Of a stretch of DNA of 56,076 bases, positions 16,048 through 25,457 are shown one piece after another. Source of the stretch: Rubrobacteraceae bacterium (lineage in GTDB: Bacteria; Actinomycetota; Rubrobacteria; Rubrobacterales; Rubrobacteraceae); the NCBI GenBank assembly GCA_030448125.1, contig JAUJNO010000001.1, forward strand, positions 463,134 through 519,209, given 5' to 3'. A program made the position numbers and the translations under genes. A model generated the notes under the pieces. That model searched no databases and was not told the origin of the DNA. It saw nothing but the letters and a program-made list of their open reading frames with translations. Every line of letters begins with the position of its first letter. Position 1 is the first letter of the stretch.

Positions 16048-16305
16048 ATGACCGAGGAGACCAGAGGCAAACGGCGCGAAGAGAGCGTCCTGCCACCGGA
16101 GGAGGCGGATCCACGCGAAGATAGCGTTTTGCCCGCAGACAGAGCGGACCACCACGAGACGAGCGTCCTTCCTCCGGAAGAAAAGGACCCGCGTGAGCAG
16201 AGCGTACTGCCGCCGGATCCTGAGGATCGCCCAGAGAGCGTCACGCCTCCGGGTAAAAGCGGTCAAACGGACGTCATGTCCCCGGACGAGGCGGACTATG
16301 GCTAA
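16048..16305 (+). CDS. 13-residue-repeat acidic protein heading the fdh operon
   Basis: An 85-residue, highly charged protein with no hydrophobic core, starting at ATG 16048 after AAAGGAGGAG. From about residue 11 it is built of 13-residue units: SVLPPEEADPRED, SVLPADRADHHET, SVLPPEEKDPREQ, then two or three decaying copies beginning SVLPP, SVTPP and VMSPDEA. It is predicted to be disordered and acidic. The next gene overlaps its end, and fdhA follows within 100 bases, so it is surely cotranscribed with formate dehydrogenase. I do not recognise a family. A scaffold, chaperone or metal-buffering role is possible but unproven. Confidence 0.75.
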   Translation: MTEETRGKRREESVLPPEEADPREDSVLPADRADHHETSVLPPEEKDPREQSVLPPDPEDRPESVTPPGKSGQTDVMSPDEADYG

Positions 16306-16393
16306 GACAGACCGTGTTGGTAAGACGAGCTACGCTGGTGGGGGCAGTAAGAGGCAGGGTAAGGCGCGTGGGAGACGCACCGTCGAGTGTTAA
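16298..16393 (+). CDS. 31-residue basic peptide between repeat protein and fdhA
   Basis: ATG 16298 overlaps the last codons of the repeat protein and opens a 31-codon frame rich in Lys, Arg and Gly (MAKTDRVGKTSYAGGG, then SKRQGKARGRRTVEC). GGACGAGG upstream is a fair ribosome binding site. The stop at 16391-16393 lies inside the fdhA ribosome binding site (AAGGAGG 16392-16398), so its translation would feed directly into fdhA. It is strongly basic where its neighbour is strongly acidic. No homologue is recognised. Confidence 0.5.
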   Translation: MAKTDRVGKTSYAGGGSKRQGKARGRRTVEC

Positions 16394-16403
16394 GGAGGAG
16401 AGT

Positions 16404-19400
16404 GTGAACATACACAACTTTATCCCGGCTTGGTCGGTCTTGCGTCAGATAGGTGGCAAGGACAAGCTGGGCCTGGGCAAGGCGGCGCAGTCTTCGCATC
16501 AGGCGAACCTGACACCGCGTACGGCGGAGGCCGACGAGGTAGTTAAGTCTATCTGCCCGTACTGCGCGGTCGGCTGCGGCCAGCGCGTCTTCGTCAAGGA
16601 CGGCGAGGTCACCCAAATAGAAGGCGACCCGGACAGCCCGATCTCGCGTGGCAGGCTCTGCCCCAAGGGGGCTGCCTCGCGTAACTACGTCCAGAGCCCG
16701 ATGCGCGAATACAAGGTCAAGTACCGCAAGCCGTACGGTACCGAGTGGGAGGAACTCGACCTCGAAACGGCGGTCGACATGATCGCCGACCGCATCATAA
16801 AGACCCGCGAAGAGACCTGGCAGGCTACGATGGAGAACGAGGACGGCGAAGAGATCAACCTTCGCCGCACGCTCGGGATAGCCCACCTCGGTGGCGCCAC
16901 GCTCGACAACGAAGAGAACTACCTGATGAAGAAGCTCTACACTGCGTTGGGCGTCGTTCAGGTAGAGAACCAGGCACGAATATGACACTCCTCGACGGTC
17001 CCGAGTCTCGGGACCTCGTTGGGTAGGGGCGGGGCCACCACCTTCCAGCAGGACCTCGCCAACTCCGACTGCATCGTGGACATCGGCTCGAACATGGCCG
17101 AGAACCACCCCGTGGGCTTCCAGTGGGTGATGGAGGCGCGTCTCCGTGGCGCCAAGGTCATCCACGTGGACCCTCGCTACACTCGCACCAGCGCCGTCTC
17201 GCACCTGCACGTGCCGTTGCGGGCCGGGACCGACATCGCTTTCCTGGGCGGGATCGTCAACTACATTCTCGAGAACGAGAGGTACTTCGAGGAGTACGTA
17301 AAGACCTACACCAACGCGCCGACGATCATCGAGGAGGACTTTAAGGACACCGAGGATCTCGACGGCCTCTTCTCCGGGTGGGACCCCGAGTCTGGCTCCT
17401 ACGACCCGTCCAGTTGGCAGTACGCTGGCATGACCGTACACAGCTCCGCCGGCAAGCGCGAGCAGGGGGGGCTCACGGGCGAGCAATCCTCGCCCGGCTC
17501 GGAGATGGGCAAGCTCGAAGGGGGCCTGCCGCCCGAGATGGACGAGACGCTCCAGCACGAAAGGTGCGTCTTCCAGCTCCTCAAGAAGCACTACAGTCGC
17601 TACACGCCCGAGATGGTCGAGCAGATCACCGGTGTGGACAGGAACCTCTTCACCCAGGTCGCCGAGACCATATGCGAGAACTCAGGCCGGGAGCGTACCA
17701 CCTCGTTCGCCTACGCGGTGGGCTGGACCCAGCACACCCACGGCGTGCAGAACATCCGCACGGCGGCGATCATCCAGCTCCTCTTGGGGAACATCGGGCG
17801 CCCCGGCGGCGGGATCATGGCCTTGCGCGGGCACGCCTCGATCCAGGGCTCGACTGACATCCCGACGCTCTTCAACATCCTCCCGGGCTACATCCCAATG
17901 CCCCACGCCCACCAGGGCCAGGACCTCCAGCAGTTCATAGATCGCGCCGCCCCCGCCACCGGCTTTTGGGGGAACATGAGGGCCTACACCGTAAGCCTCC
18001 TAAAGTCCTATTTCGGGGATGCGGCGACGCGGGAGAACGACTTCTGCTTCGACTACCTGCCGCGGCTCACCGGAGATCACTCGATCTACCCGGCCGTCAT
18101 GGGCATGGTGGACGGCTGGTGCAAGGGCTTCCTGGTCATGGGGCAGAACCCGGCGGTCGGCGCCGCCAACGGCAAGCTGCAGCGGCTCGCTCTGGCGAAC
18201 CTCGACTGGCTCGTCGTGCGCGACCTCTACGAGTGCGAGACCGCCTCGTTCTGGCACGACTCCCCGGAGATAGAGACCGGCGAGTTCAAGCCGGAGGAGA
18301 TTGGCACGGAGGTCTTCTTCATGCCGGCGGCCTCGCACGTCGAGAAGGCGGGCTCGTTCACCAACACCCAGCGCCTCCTGCAGTGGCGTCACAAGGCCAT
18401 AGACCCCAAAGGCGACTGCCGCTCGGAGCTGTGGTTTATGTACCACCTGGGACGCAAGATCAAGGAGAAGCTCTCGGGGTCCGACGATCCGAAGAATCAC
18501 CCCATTCGGGACCTCAAGTGGGACTACCCGACCGAGATGGAGAACGGGGTCGAGGAGCCCAACCCGCATTCCGTCCTGCGCGAGATCAACGGCTGGGACG
18601 AGAACAACAGCGCTTTGGGTAGCTACTTACAGGTAAAGGACGACGGCTCCACGAGTTGCGGGTGCTGGATCTACTGCGGCGTCTACGCCAACGAGGAGAA
18701 CCAGGCCGCCCGCCGCAAGCCGGGACAGGAGCAGTCCTGGGTCGCCCCCGAGTGGGGCTGGGCGTGGCCGATGAACCGTCGCATCCTCTACAACCGGGCC
18801 TCCGCCGACCCTGAAGGTAAACCCTGGTCCGAGCGCAAGAAGTGCGTCTGGTGGGATGAGGACAACGGGCAGTGGACAGGCTACGACGTCCCGGACTTCA
18901 GCCCGTCAAAGCGCCCCGACTACGTGCCGGAGGACGACGCGCAGGCCGAAGACGCGATCCGGGGCGACAAGCCGTTCATCATGCAGGCCGATGGCACGGG
19001 CTGGCTCTACGTCCCCGCCGGCCTCACCGACGGTCCCATGCCGACCCACTACGAGCCGGAAGAGTCGCCGTTCGACAACGCGCTCTACGGACAAAGGGCC
19101 AACCCGGCGCGCCAGCGCTTCCCCCGCAACGACAACCGCTACAACCCCTCGTACGGGCAGCCGGGTAGCGAAGTCTTCCCCTACGTGCTCTCGACCTACC
19201 GCTTGACCGAGCATCACACGGCGGGTGGGATGAGCCGCACGACCGAGCACCTCTCGGAGCTCATGCCCGAGATGTTCTGCGAGGTCTCGCCCGAGCTCGC
19301 CGAGGAGCGCGGCCTGGAGAACGGGGGCTGGGCGACGATCGTGACGATGCGTTCGGCCATAGAGGCTCGCGTCCTGGTTACCGACCGGCTGGCGCCGCTC

Positions 19401-19685
19401 CTCGTGCAGGGCCAGAAGACCTACCTGGTCGGGATGCCCTACCACTGGGGCAGTAGGGGCATCGTGACCGGCGACTCGGCGAACGACCTGCTCGGGCTTG
19501 TACTCGACCCCAACGTCCACATCGGCGAGTACAAGGTGGCGACCTGCGACATACGGCCCGGTCGCAGGCCGCGCGGGCCGGTACTCGTCGAGTTCGTCGA
19601 AGAGTACCGCCGCCGCGCGGGGGCGCCGGAGCGGGTGGAGGAATTCAGCCGCAATCTGGAGAATCAGAATGGAGGGGAATCTTGA
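16404..19685 (+). CDS. fdhA: formate dehydrogenase catalytic subunit, selenocysteine-containing
   Basis: A 1093-residue molybdo/tungsto-bis-PGD enzyme that oxidises formate to CO2. From GTG 16404 (AAGGAGG at 16392-16398) the N-terminal [4Fe-4S] motif CPYCAVGCGQ is at residues 51-60 with the fourth Cys in GRLCPKG at 86. An in-frame TGA at 16983-16985 (residue 194) falls at the invariant Mo-ligand position: NQARI-Sec-HSSTVPSLG, exactly where homologues have selenocysteine. A SECIS hairpin follows. Reading resumes in the same frame to TGA 19683-19685 through GWTQHTHGVQNIRTAAIIQ and the C-terminal VGMPYHWGSRG domain. There is no Tat signal, so it should act on the cytoplasmic face with the membrane subunits encoded next. 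Confidence 0.95.
16983..17018 (+). promoter_or_regulatory. UGA selenocysteine codon and SECIS hairpin of fdhA
   Basis: After the TGA (16983-16985) a hairpin spans 16993-17018: arms CGA+GGTCCCG and CGGGACC+TCG with one bulged C and an AGTCT apical loop that starts 18 bases after the TGA. Stem length, a bulge on the 5' side, a G early in the loop and this distance all fit the bacterial SelB-binding SECIS layout. Confidence 0.85.
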
Positions 19686-20611
19686 GTGACCAGCAACGCA
19701 TCCTGCCGGGTTCCGGAACCACGGACCCGTACAACATCGAGGGGCGGGAGGCACCCGAGACGCGGCCCCTGATCCCCCTCGGACAGAAGAGCTACGATGG
19801 GGACCAGCAACCACGCATGGGCTTCTTTACCGATACCACCGTGTGCATCGGCTGCAAAGCCTGTGAGGTGGCCTGCAAAGAGTGGAACGACGTCCCCGAC
19901 ACTATCGGGGAGCTCACCGGCAACTCCTACGACAACACCGGCGGCCTCGGGGCGGACAACTGGCGCCACGTGGCGTTCATCGAGCAGCGCAAGCCCATTT
20001 ATCTTCAGGAGAACGCGCACCTCGGTACGCCGGCTGTCGAGGGGGAGCCAGACTTCCGGTGGCTGATGAGTTCTGACGTATGCAAGCACTGCACGGAGGC
20101 CCCCTGTCTCGACGTGTGCCCCACCGGCTCTCTTTTTCGCACCGAGTTCGGGACGGTAGTGGTGCAGGAGGACATCTGCAACGGCTGCGGCTACTGCGTC
20201 TCGGCCTGCCCCTTCGGCGTGCTCGAGCAGCGCGAGAGAGACGGGAGGGTCTGGAAATGCACCCTCTGCTATGACCGCACAAAGGACGGGCTCGAGCCCG
20301 CCTGCGCCCAGGCGTGTCCGACTGACTCGATCCAGTACGGGCCGCTCGACGAGCTGCGCGAGAAGGCGAACGGGCGCCTCGACATGCTCGTGGAGGCGGG
20401 AGCGAGCGACGCCCGGCTCTACGGGGCGAACGAGGAGGAGTACGGCATGGGCGCCTTCTTCTTGCTGCTCGACGACCCGGAGGTCTACGGCCTGCCCCCC
20501 GACCCCGAGGTCGTTACGCGCAAGTTCAGGAGCCTCTGGGGCCCGGCGGCCGTCGCCGCCAGCGCTCTGGCCGCGGGAGTCGCCGCCGCGTTTATAGGGG
20601 GTAACCGATGA
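19682..20611 (+). CDS. fdhB: formate dehydrogenase iron-sulfur subunit
   Basis: A 309-residue electron-transfer subunit with four ferredoxin-type [4Fe-4S] cysteine groups: CIGCKACEVAC (from about residue 55), CKHCTEAPCLDVC, CNGCGYCVSAC, and CTLC with CAQAC. It would pass electrons from the Mo site to the membrane. A C-terminal hydrophobic helix (GPAAVAASALAAGVAAAFIG) probably anchors it. The TTG start overlaps the fdhA stop (TTGA), with GGAGGGGA before it, and its stop overlaps the next start (ATGA): three tightly coupled subunits. Confidence 0.93.
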   Translation: MSDQQRILPGSGTTDPYNIEGREAPETRPLIPLGQKSYDGDQQPRMGFFTDTTVCIGCKACEVACKEWNDVPDTIGELTGNSYDNTGGLGADNWRHVAFIEQRKPIYLQENAHLGTPAVEGEPDFRWLMSSDVCKHCTEAPCLDVCPTGSLFRTEFGTVVVQEDICNGCGYCVSACPFGVLEQRERDGRVWKCTLCYDRTKDGLEPACAQACPTDSIQYGPLDELREKANGRLDMLVEAGASDARLYGANEEEYGMGAFFLLLDDPEVYGLPPDPEVVTRKFRSLWGPAAVAASALAAGVAAAFIGGNR

Positions 20612-21609
20612 GCGAGTCGCGGAGCGGACGCTACTACCAGCCGGTTCACTCGGCCACCCAGCAGGGAGGTCAACCGGACGGGCGGGGCCAGGTGCGCGAG
20701 GTGCCCGAGGAGGAGGTACGCAACTACTACGGTCGGCCAGTCCTCAAGGAGCCGACGTGGGAGTGGCAGATCCCGTTGTACTTCTTTACCGGCGGCCTCG
20801 CGGGCGCTTCTGCGGGTCTCGCCCTCGCCGCCCGCCTGGGTGGCAACGACATGCTCGCGCGCCGTGCCCACCTGGCCGCGCTCGCGGGCGCGGGGGTGAG
20901 CCCGGTCCTGCTCATCTGGGACCTCGGGCGGCCCGAGCGCTTCTACGAGATGCTCCGGGTCTTCAAGCCGACCTCGCCGATGAGCGTGGGTACCTGGGTT
21001 CTGAGCTTCTTCGGGACCAGCACCGTGCTCGCGGTGGCGCACGACCTGCTCGGTGTCTTACCGCGCCTCGGGCGCATAAGTGAGGGGGTCTCGGCCCTGC
21101 TCGGCCTGCCCCTCGCGACCTACACTGCGGTGCTCATCGCGGACACCTCCGTGCCGGTGTGGCACGAAGCCCGGCGCGACCTGCCGCTCGTCTTTGCCGC
21201 GTCTTCCGCGGCGAGCGCGGGCGCAGCTGCCGCCATTCTTACCCCCGTAGGCGACGCCGGCCCCGCGCGCCGGCTGGCCGTGGGCGGGGCCCTGCTCGAG
21301 CTCGGTGCCGTGGAGTTCATGAAGCGCCGCCTGGGCAAATTCCTTGCTGAACCCTACGAGGAAGGCAAGCCTGGCCGCTCCGACAAGCTCTCGAAGGCTC
21401 TCTCTGGCATCGGGGCGGCGGTAACGGCCTTTGCCGGTCGCAAGAGCCGGACGGCCGCGGTCGCCGGCGGCGCGCTCATACTCGCCGGCGCCGTCTGCGA
21501 GCGCTGGTCTATCTACGAGGCCGGCTTCCCGTCCTCGCGCGACCCCAAGTACACGGTCATGCCGCAGCGCGAGCGCCTGCGCGACCGCGACGGAGCGCAC
21601 CGCGGATAA
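20608..21609 (+). CDS. NrfD-type membrane subunit of formate dehydrogenase
   Basis: A 333-residue integral membrane protein of the NrfD/PsrC family, which usually takes electrons from an iron-sulfur subunit to the quinone pool without haem. About eight hydrophobic spans start at residue 52 (WQIPLYFFTGGLAGASAGLA), preceded by a polar cytoplasmic N-terminus. The family-typical ARLGGNDMLARRAHLAAL and LIWDLGRPERFYEMLRVFKPTSPMS, in part, are visible. ATG overlaps the fdhB stop. It replaces the cytochrome b gamma subunit of FDH-N type enzymes, so the complex should be FdhA-FdhB-NrfD. Confidence 0.9.
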   Translation: MSESRSGRYYQPVHSATQQGGQPDGRGQVREVPEEEVRNYYGRPVLKEPTWEWQIPLYFFTGGLAGASAGLALAARLGGNDMLARRAHLAALAGAGVSPVLLIWDLGRPERFYEMLRVFKPTSPMSVGTWVLSFFGTSTVLAVAHDLLGVLPRLGRISEGVSALLGLPLATYTAVLIADTSVPVWHEARRDLPLVFAASSAASAGAAAAILTPVGDAGPARRLAVGGALLELGAVEFMKRRLGKFLAEPYEEGKPGRSDKLSKALSGIGAAVTAFAGRKSRTAAVAGGALILAGAVCERWSIYEAGFPSSRDPKYTVMPQRERLRDRDGAHRG

Positions 21610-21705
21610 GCGAGGGTTCCGGTTTGATCTCGACCCTGCCGGGCATCAGGCCCTGCCGGGCCTCGCTTCGAGGCCGGCAATCGGTAAGCTAGAAAAGGGG
21701 TGCGT

Positions 21706-22195
21706 ATGCTGCGCGAAGCACTAGTAGGTGCCGCCGCTGGGGCCGTAGGTACGGTGGCGCTCAACGCCGTCACGTACGGCGATATGATCATTCGAGGCCG
21801 GCCCGCGAGCAGCGTCCCGTCCCAGATAGCCGGCCAACTGGTCGAGAAGGCGGGCATAGACCTGTCCGCCGAGAACGAGGAAAGGGGCGGTCCGACGGCG
21901 CAGAACCGCAAGAGCGGGCTGGGCGCGCTCCAGGGGTTCGTCGTGGGGCTCGGGAGCGGCACCGCATACGGGTTGGTTCGACCTTCCTTGGGGAACGTCT
22001 CCAAGCCGCGCCGGGGCGGTCTTGTGTCTCGCTGTGATGGTCGGCAGCGACGGCCCGGCTGCCGCTCTGAGCATTGTAGTCCTGAGGCAGATGGGCCTCA
22101 ACGCCTGGCTCTCCGACGTAGTCCCGCACCTCGTCTACGGTCTGGCGACGGTGATCTCCTACGACGCCCTCGCCGGGAACAGGGTGCGCGTGTGA
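21706..22195 (+). pseudogene. small membrane-associated protein, single frameshift
   Basis: From ATG 21706 the frame reads MLREALVGAAAGAVGTVALN and runs to about residue 102. It then loses coding character, while the +1 frame continues with AVLCLAVMVGSDGPAAALSI and ends naturally with YGLATVISYDALAGNRVRV at a TGA (22193-22195). The switch lies at GGGG 22013-22016, where one extra G would explain it. The intact product would be about 162 residues with hydrophobic segments at both ends. No family is recognised. It is 97 bases after the NrfD gene and probably in the same operon. Confidence 0.6.
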
Positions 22196-22250
22196 TGGAT
22201 CCTGGGCAGAAGACCTTGAAAACCGCGAAAAGTTTCTTTGGTGGCAAAAA

Positions 22251-22679
22251 ATGCTCTATTTCTTGAGGACAACCGCCCTGAACCTGCCGCAGCTCACCAA
22301 GGCAGCGGGGATCTTGCTGATCCTCGCTATCGGCGCGATCCACCTGTACCTGGCCCCCATGCACTTCGAGGCCGCGACATACATAGGGGTAGCGTTCGTG
22401 ATCAACTTCGTCGCCGCGCTCGTGGCGGCTTTGAGTATCTATCGTGGGGCGCCGAACTGGGGATGGCTGTTGGGAGCCTACGTCGCCGGCGGGGCGTTCG
22501 TGGCGTACTTGGTCAGCCGCGCGGTCGGCTTGGCCGGCTTCGAGGAGGCTGTGGGGAATTGGGCGAACCCCTGGGGGAGCTTCGCCCTCATAGTCGAGGG
22601 CCTCTACCTGGCCGGCTACTTCTCGGTCGCCACCGGCGTGGCCGTCGCCGCCCCCGAAAAACGAGACTGGCACAGCTAG
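22251..22679 (+). CDS. four-helix membrane protein next to the Moco oxidoreductase
   Basis: A 142-residue protein with four predicted membrane helices: LLILAIGAIHLYLAPMHF, GVAFVINFVAALVAALSI, WLLGAYVAGGAFVAYLVS and SFALIVEGLYLAGYFSVATG. A His in the first helix (AIHLYLAPMHF contains two) could ligate haem but this is speculative. It starts at ATG 22251 and ends 45 bases before the cytochrome b/molybdopterin fusion gene, so the two may be cotranscribed and physically associated. Similar short membrane proteins in actinobacteria are uncharacterised. Confidence 0.65.
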   Translation: MLYFLRTTALNLPQLTKAAGILLILAIGAIHLYLAPMHFEAATYIGVAFVINFVAALVAALSIYRGAPNWGWLLGAYVAGGAFVAYLVSRAVGLAGFEEAVGNWANPWGSFALIVEGLYLAGYFSVATGVAVAAPEKRDWHS

Positions 22680-22724
22680 CAATAACACGGAAAGGTATCT
22701 TATGGCCAAAAAGGGATCGGTGTA

Positions 22725-24218
22725 ATGGAGGATCTCGGGTTCCCGTGGTGGCTACGCGGCACGCATCTTCTAAATATCATCTTCTTGTCGTTCCTGATCC
22801 GGAGCGGCATCCAGATCCTCGCCTCTCATCCCAAGCTCTACTGGAACGACGCCTGCAAGCACGGCAGCGAGTGGCTCAGCTTCACCACGAAGGAGATGCC
22901 AAAAGATAAGCTGTGGACCTCTCAGGACGAGGAGGAGTATTACAACTCCGTCGTCGCCATACCCGGCGGCGACTCCCTGGGACCCGGCCGCCAGTGGCAC
23001 TTCTTGAACGTGATCGGCTGGATCCTCACCGGCGTAGTCTACGTGGCTCTGCTCTTTCTCGACTGGCCGCAGTGGACGAGGCTCGTCCCTACCTCCTGGG
23101 AGGTTATCCCAGGAGCTTTTCAAAACTTCGTGACGTACCTGAGCTTCCAGATACCACCGATACCGCCGGGCGAGGAGTACAACTATCTCCAGAAGCTCAC
23201 CTACGGCGCGGTGGTCTTCCTGCTCGCGCCGTTTCAGATCCTCACCGGCGCCGCGATGTCTCCGGCGCTCTCGGCCCGCTACCCGTGGTACATAAAGCTC
23301 TTCGGGAGGCACCAGTCGGCGCGGAGCCTGCACTTCCTGGGCCTCGTGGCCTGGATCTCGTTCGTCGCCATCCATGTCTTTATGGTCGTCGTCCACGGCT
23401 TCGGCAAGGAGATGGCCAAGATGGTTTTTGGCACCGAAGAGCACGCGGAGGCCGCGATCGTCATCACGATTGCCTCGATCGTCGCCCTGGTGGCCCTGCA
23501 CATCGTGACGACGAAGTTCTCGCTCAACTACCCGCGCCGCGCCCAGCACGCGCTCCTGGCTGTGGTGAGTCCCGTGCGGAGGAGCCTCTTGCGCCGGGTG
23601 ACCTCGGCTCAGAACTACGACATAACCGACATCTCCCCACAGCCACGGGTGAACGGCCGCCCCCCCGCGGGGGAGGAGTATAAGAGGATGGCCGAGAACG
23701 GCTTCGAGGAGTACAGGCTGGACGTATACGGGCTGGTCGAGAAACCGCGCAGCTTCTCGCTGGAAGAACTGCGCACTTTCCCTTCCGTTCAGACCCAGAG
23801 GACGCTGCACCACTGCATCCAGGGCTGGACCTACGTGGCCGAGTGGACGGGGGTGCCGCTGCACCAGATAATCGAGCTGTGCGAGCCAAAGCCGGAGGCT
23901 CGTTACCTCGTCTTCCGCACCTTCCAGAACGTGCCGGAGAGCGAGCCCGAGCCCAAGGGCCCCGGCAACTTCTACGGGACCATAGACTTCGAGCTCATGA
24001 ACCATCCGCAGACCATCCTCGCCTACGAGATGAACGGCGAGTCCCTGCCCGTCGAGCACGGAGCCCCGATCAGGCTCAGGGTAGAGACCCAGCTCGGCTT
24101 CAAGATGGTCAAGTGGGTGTGCGCCATAGAGGTCGTAGAGGACTACAGTCACATAGGTAAGGGGCAGGGCGGCTGGCGCGAGGACAACCAGTACTACGGC
24201 ACCGGGGCCGGAATCTAG
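22725..24218 (+). CDS. cytochrome b / sulfite-oxidase-type molybdopterin fusion protein
   Basis: A 497-residue two-part protein. Residues 1-270 hold about five membrane spans with His residues placed as in cytochrome b561/FdhI-like domains (HLLNIIFLSF, SARSLHFLGLVAWISFVAIHVFMVVVH in part). Residues 300-490 form a sulfite-oxidase-like molybdopterin domain; HHCIQGWTYVAEWTGVPL (Cys at about 364) matches the Mo-ligating Cys region of YedY/MsrP-type enzymes. The fusion would place a Mo site directly on a haem-b quinone reductase or oxidase module. The membrane side of the Mo domain and its substrate are unknown; there is no Tat signal ahead of it. It follows the formate dehydrogenase operon. Confidence 0.8.
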   Translation: MEDLGFPWWLRGTHLLNIIFLSFLIRSGIQILASHPKLYWNDACKHGSEWLSFTTKEMPKDKLWTSQDEEEYYNSVVAIPGGDSLGPGRQWHFLNVIGWILTGVVYVALLFLDWPQWTRLVPTSWEVIPGAFQNFVTYLSFQIPPIPPGEEYNYLQKLTYGAVVFLLAPFQILTGAAMSPALSARYPWYIKLFGRHQSARSLHFLGLVAWISFVAIHVFMVVVHGFGKEMAKMVFGTEEHAEAAIVITIASIVALVALHIVTTKFSLNYPRRAQHALLAVVSPVRRSLLRRVTSAQNYDITDISPQPRVNGRPPAGEEYKRMAENGFEEYRLDVYGLVEKPRSFSLEELRTFPSVQTQRTLHHCIQGWTYVAEWTGVPLHQIIELCEPKPEARYLVFRTFQNVPESEPEPKGPGNFYGTIDFELMNHPQTILAYEMNGESLPVEHGAPIRLRVETQLGFKMVKWVCAIEVVEDYSHIGKGQGGWREDNQYYGTGAGI

Positions 24219-24377
24219 GATGGTCGCCGAGAAGAGGCCAAGGTGAACCCGTCCGCGGTCCCGCGTCGTCGACGATTCATTGGAGGCTAGCGATGCACTA
24301 CGTGAAGAACCGTGTTGACCGGGACCAAGGATTGCTTCCTGCCAGGGCAAAGTCGACCAGGCGATAAGGCTGTTGGA

Positions 24378-25069
24378 ATGCTGACCGCTCTCCTCGTCGG
24401 CCTCGCCGCATCCAGCGCGCTGGTAATCGGCGCCGTCGTGGGAGCTTTCTTTGAGCCGCCTCGGCGTCTGGTCGCGGTGGCTTTGGCCTTCGCCAGCGGC
24501 GCGCTCATCACCGCGCTCGCCTTCGACCTGTTCGAGGAAGCCTTCAGGACCGGCGGCGCCTGGCTCGCCGGGATCGGTCTCCTGGCGGGCGCGGCCGGCT
24601 TCGTAATAGCCGACAGGCTGCTAGAGCGCTACAGCAGCAGTTCTTCGGGTTTCGCCCTGCTCGCGGGGGTGACGCTCGACGGGGTACCCGAGAATATCGC
24701 CCTGGGCGTCTCCCTAATCGGAAGCTCCCTGGCCGGAATCCTCTCGCTCCTGGTCGCGATCTTCGCCTCCAACCTCCCCGAGGCTTTGGGAGGAGCGGTG
24801 GGCATGAGAAAGGGGGGACGCTCGAAGAAGTTCGCCATCGCCACCTGGACGGCCACCGGCGTGCTGTTAGCCGCCGCCGTGGTGGTCGGCAACGTCGTCT
24901 TCTCCAGTGTGAGCGAAGAGACGCTGGCCGTCGTGAGGGCCTTCGCCGGTGGCGCTGTACTGGCCTCACTGGTCGACACGCTGATGCCCGAGGCGTACCG
25001 GGAAGGCGGGGCGTACGTCGCCTTCGCACGGCCGCCGGTTTCTTGCTCTCGTTCGTGCTCACCCAATGA
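24378..25069 (+). pseudogene. ZIP-family metal transporter, frameshifted near the C-terminus
   Basis: From ATG 24378 the frame encodes a ZIP-like transporter: FEPPRRLVAVALAFASGALI, the metal-site helix VTLDGVPENIALGVSL, and IFASNLPEALGGAVGMRKG. At about 25027 the last helix is thrown out of frame; reading one base over gives ATAAGFLLSFVLTQ and a stop at 25067-25069, the expected ending. A single missing base explains it. Left unrepaired, the frame runs on to 25127. The loss of one terminal helix would probably inactivate the protein unless this is a sequencing error. Zn or Fe uptake or efflux is expected from the family. Confidence 0.7.
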
Positions 25070-25457
25070 AGGCGTGGCCGACCACTTGGGAGAAACCGGG
25101 AAGTACGGTGCCGGGGCCGGGATCTGAGGCGCTATCCGGGAGAGCCGGAGGTGGTCGTCGTCACGGGGCCCCAGTGGGTATCGTGTGCACGACGTTTCGG
25201 GTCTTATGAACCCTACACGCACGTCGGTGGTCTCAGGTAGTAAGTTTCGTCTGGGTCGGGGAGGCCGGGAGGCCCTCTTCGAGGACCGCCACGTGTCGGG
25301 GTGCGCCTACTCTGGCGCTCGTTGCGAGCGTGATCCGGCTCTCTCAGAACTGACTCTCCGGGCTGCTGATCGCCGCGGGCGTGACGGTCGCTCTGGCTCT
25401 GGGGTAGCGGTGGTTCGTCCGGCGTATCGCCCGAAAGGATGAAAGAGTGGGTCGGGA
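25070..25457. other. 388-bp gap, no intact gene
   Basis: No credible gene is seen. The first 60 bases, in the frame continuing from the frameshifted ZIP gene, end in KYGAGAGI followed by TGA. This is close to QYYGTGAGI at the very end of the Moco oxidoreductase (24192-24218), which hints at a decayed second copy of that gene's 3' end. The remainder is GC-rich and unremarkable. Confidence 0.35.
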
